Origin: a virus
Direction: 5' to 3' (one strand)
Virus record (IMG/VR): IMGVR_UViG_3300032093_000365
Span: 1 to 38,293 of that record
Length of the DNA stretch: 38,293 nt
In this document: piece after piece, positions 37,559 through 38,293 of the stretch
Numbering within the stretch: the stretch's first letter is position 1
Layout of the letters: each line of letters starts with the position of its first letter
Program-made: the position numbers and the translations under genes
Notes under the pieces: model-generated
The model's database searches: none
What the model was told of the DNA's origin: nothing
The model's input: only the letters and a program-made list of their open reading frames with translations

Positions 37559-38293
37559 TTACGCCGCTTTGAGTTTTCTCATTTCCTCGGCAAGCGTCCA
37601 CAAGGCTTGATTAATCTTGCGGTCGCCATCGATGTTACGAACCGGACGCGATGCACGCGGGCGAACCCGGTTGTGCTCATCGCGCACTTGGTAGCCAACG
37701 CCACCACGGATCAAGTTTTCTTGGATCGCATTGAATGCGCCCCAAACGGTGCCGGTGTTGTCCGCCGCGCGACGCGGGCGAAGCAATTGCTCCGGTTCCG
37801 GTTGTGGGTCGCCCTCATCCCAACGCAAGCGACGTGCAGCGGCGGCAAGCGCCAATTGCTCGTTTCTGTTGAGATTCGCGGCGTCCATCTGGCCCGCGTG
37901 CTCGATTGCAAGGGGGCCGTCCGAGATCACGCGGTAAGCGCCTTCAATCACTTCGCCAATCACGTCGCCCTTGTGAGGGACACGAACTTGCGTCGTGACG
38001 CCTTCCGGTATCATCAAGCCATTGAGACACACGCAACGCATAAGCGCGGCGTCCATCACATAGGCTGACGTGCCATCGTGGGAATTCAGAAGCGAAACTT
38101 CTGGATAGAGCCCACCAAGTGTCAGAGCGTGTTGAACTTCGCCCGCTTTGCGCAGGCGAATTAGATGCTTGGTAAAGCCGCGCTTTTCTTCGTCGCGGCT
38201 CCCGCCCTGGCGCACCTCAACCGGCATCAAACCGGCTTGGCGCAACCCGCGAAGCATCTCGCGTGTCGGAATGTACGTATAGCGTTCACTCCG
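37559..38293 (-). CDS. DUF932-like phage/plasmid protein (5' end outside window)
   Basis: At least 244 residues of a protein of the DUF932 (phage/plasmid-like) family, first gene of the visible leftward array. The frame stays open to the right edge; the segment SERYTYIPTREML precedes the first internal Met and matches the opening of this family, and RQGGSRDEEKRGFTKHL and GGLYPEVSLLNSHDGTSAY are its core. The N-terminus lies beyond the window. DUF932 proteins are common on conjugative plasmids and some phages and are of uncertain function; links to anti-restriction or DNA transfer have been suggested. H8 follows its stop. Confidence 0.78.
   Translation of the reverse strand, partial: RSERYTYIPTREMLRGLRQAGLMPVEVRQGGSRDEEKRGFTKHLIRLRKAGEVQHALTLGGLYPEVSLLNSHDGTSAYVMDAALMRCVCLNGLMIPEGVTTQVRVPHKGDVIGEVIEGAYRVISDGPLAIEHAGQMDAANLNRNEQLALAAAARRLRWDEGDPQPEPEQLLRPRRAADNTGTVWGAFNAIQENLIRGGVGYQVRDEHNRVRPRASRPVRNIDGDRKINQALWTLAEEMRKLKAA

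Overview
This window is most of the genome of a temperate podovirus-type phage. Its gene set is a large terminase, a T7-type head-tail connector portal, a scaffold, a major capsid protein, a Bbp16-like cement protein, tail tubular proteins A and B, and three or four large internal virion (ejection) proteins. The host is probably an alphaproteobacterium. The phage carries a GcrA-like protein, and GcrA is a cell-cycle regulator known essentially from Alphaproteobacteria. The CcrM site GANTC is almost absent from the window (three sites by my reading). No phage RNA polymerase gene is visible, so this looks like T7-style virion architecture run by host polymerase and a lambda-like genetic switch.

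Layout. (1) 1-24932, plus strand: the late module. It has the end of a tail gene, terL, a lytic transglycosylase, portal, scaffold, capsid, cement, tail tubes, internal virion proteins (including a 2076-residue polyvalent protein with ADP-ribosyltransferase-like and ParB-like domains) and small membrane proteins for lysis. Many genes overlap by ATGA or TAATG. One small gene at 4090-4365 runs backwards. (2) 24933-26449: the integration module. It has an attP candidate holding the 5' half of a tRNA-Lys gene, tandem arm-like repeats, and a tyrosine integrase overlapped by an AlpA/excisionase-like gene. Phage genes lie on both sides of the att core, so the sequence is in the free or circular form rather than an integrated prophage. 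(3) 26454-29160, minus strand: the leftward early operon with a GcrA-like protein, two unassigned proteins, a PD-(D/E)XK exonuclease and a membrane protein. (4) 29146-30400: the lysogeny switch, with a repressor, a Cro-like gene, and operators TGAG-N5-CTCA. Five such operators exist in the window, all between 26412 and 30391. (5) 30401-34405, plus strand: the rightward early operon with Cro-like, RMF-like, RusA, small HTH proteins, and a primase zinc finger next to a Toprim-helicase. (6) 34406-34770: a structured non-coding region with convergent terminators. (7) 34771-38293, minus strand: an accessory array of very small genes ending in a DUF932-like gene cut by the window edge. Nearly every junction in this array carries the same module: a GC-rich hairpin, a U-tract, then a Shine-Dalgarno sequence (GGAGG or GAGG) and the next start codon.

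How the parts work together (inference). The repressor binds the TGAG-N5-CTCA sites and keeps the leftward operon, the rightward replication operon and the int region quiet. When it releases them, replication and recombination genes are expressed, followed by the late operon. The right-hand array, with a hairpin at almost every junction, is the most unusual structure and has no explanation in ordinary operon layout.
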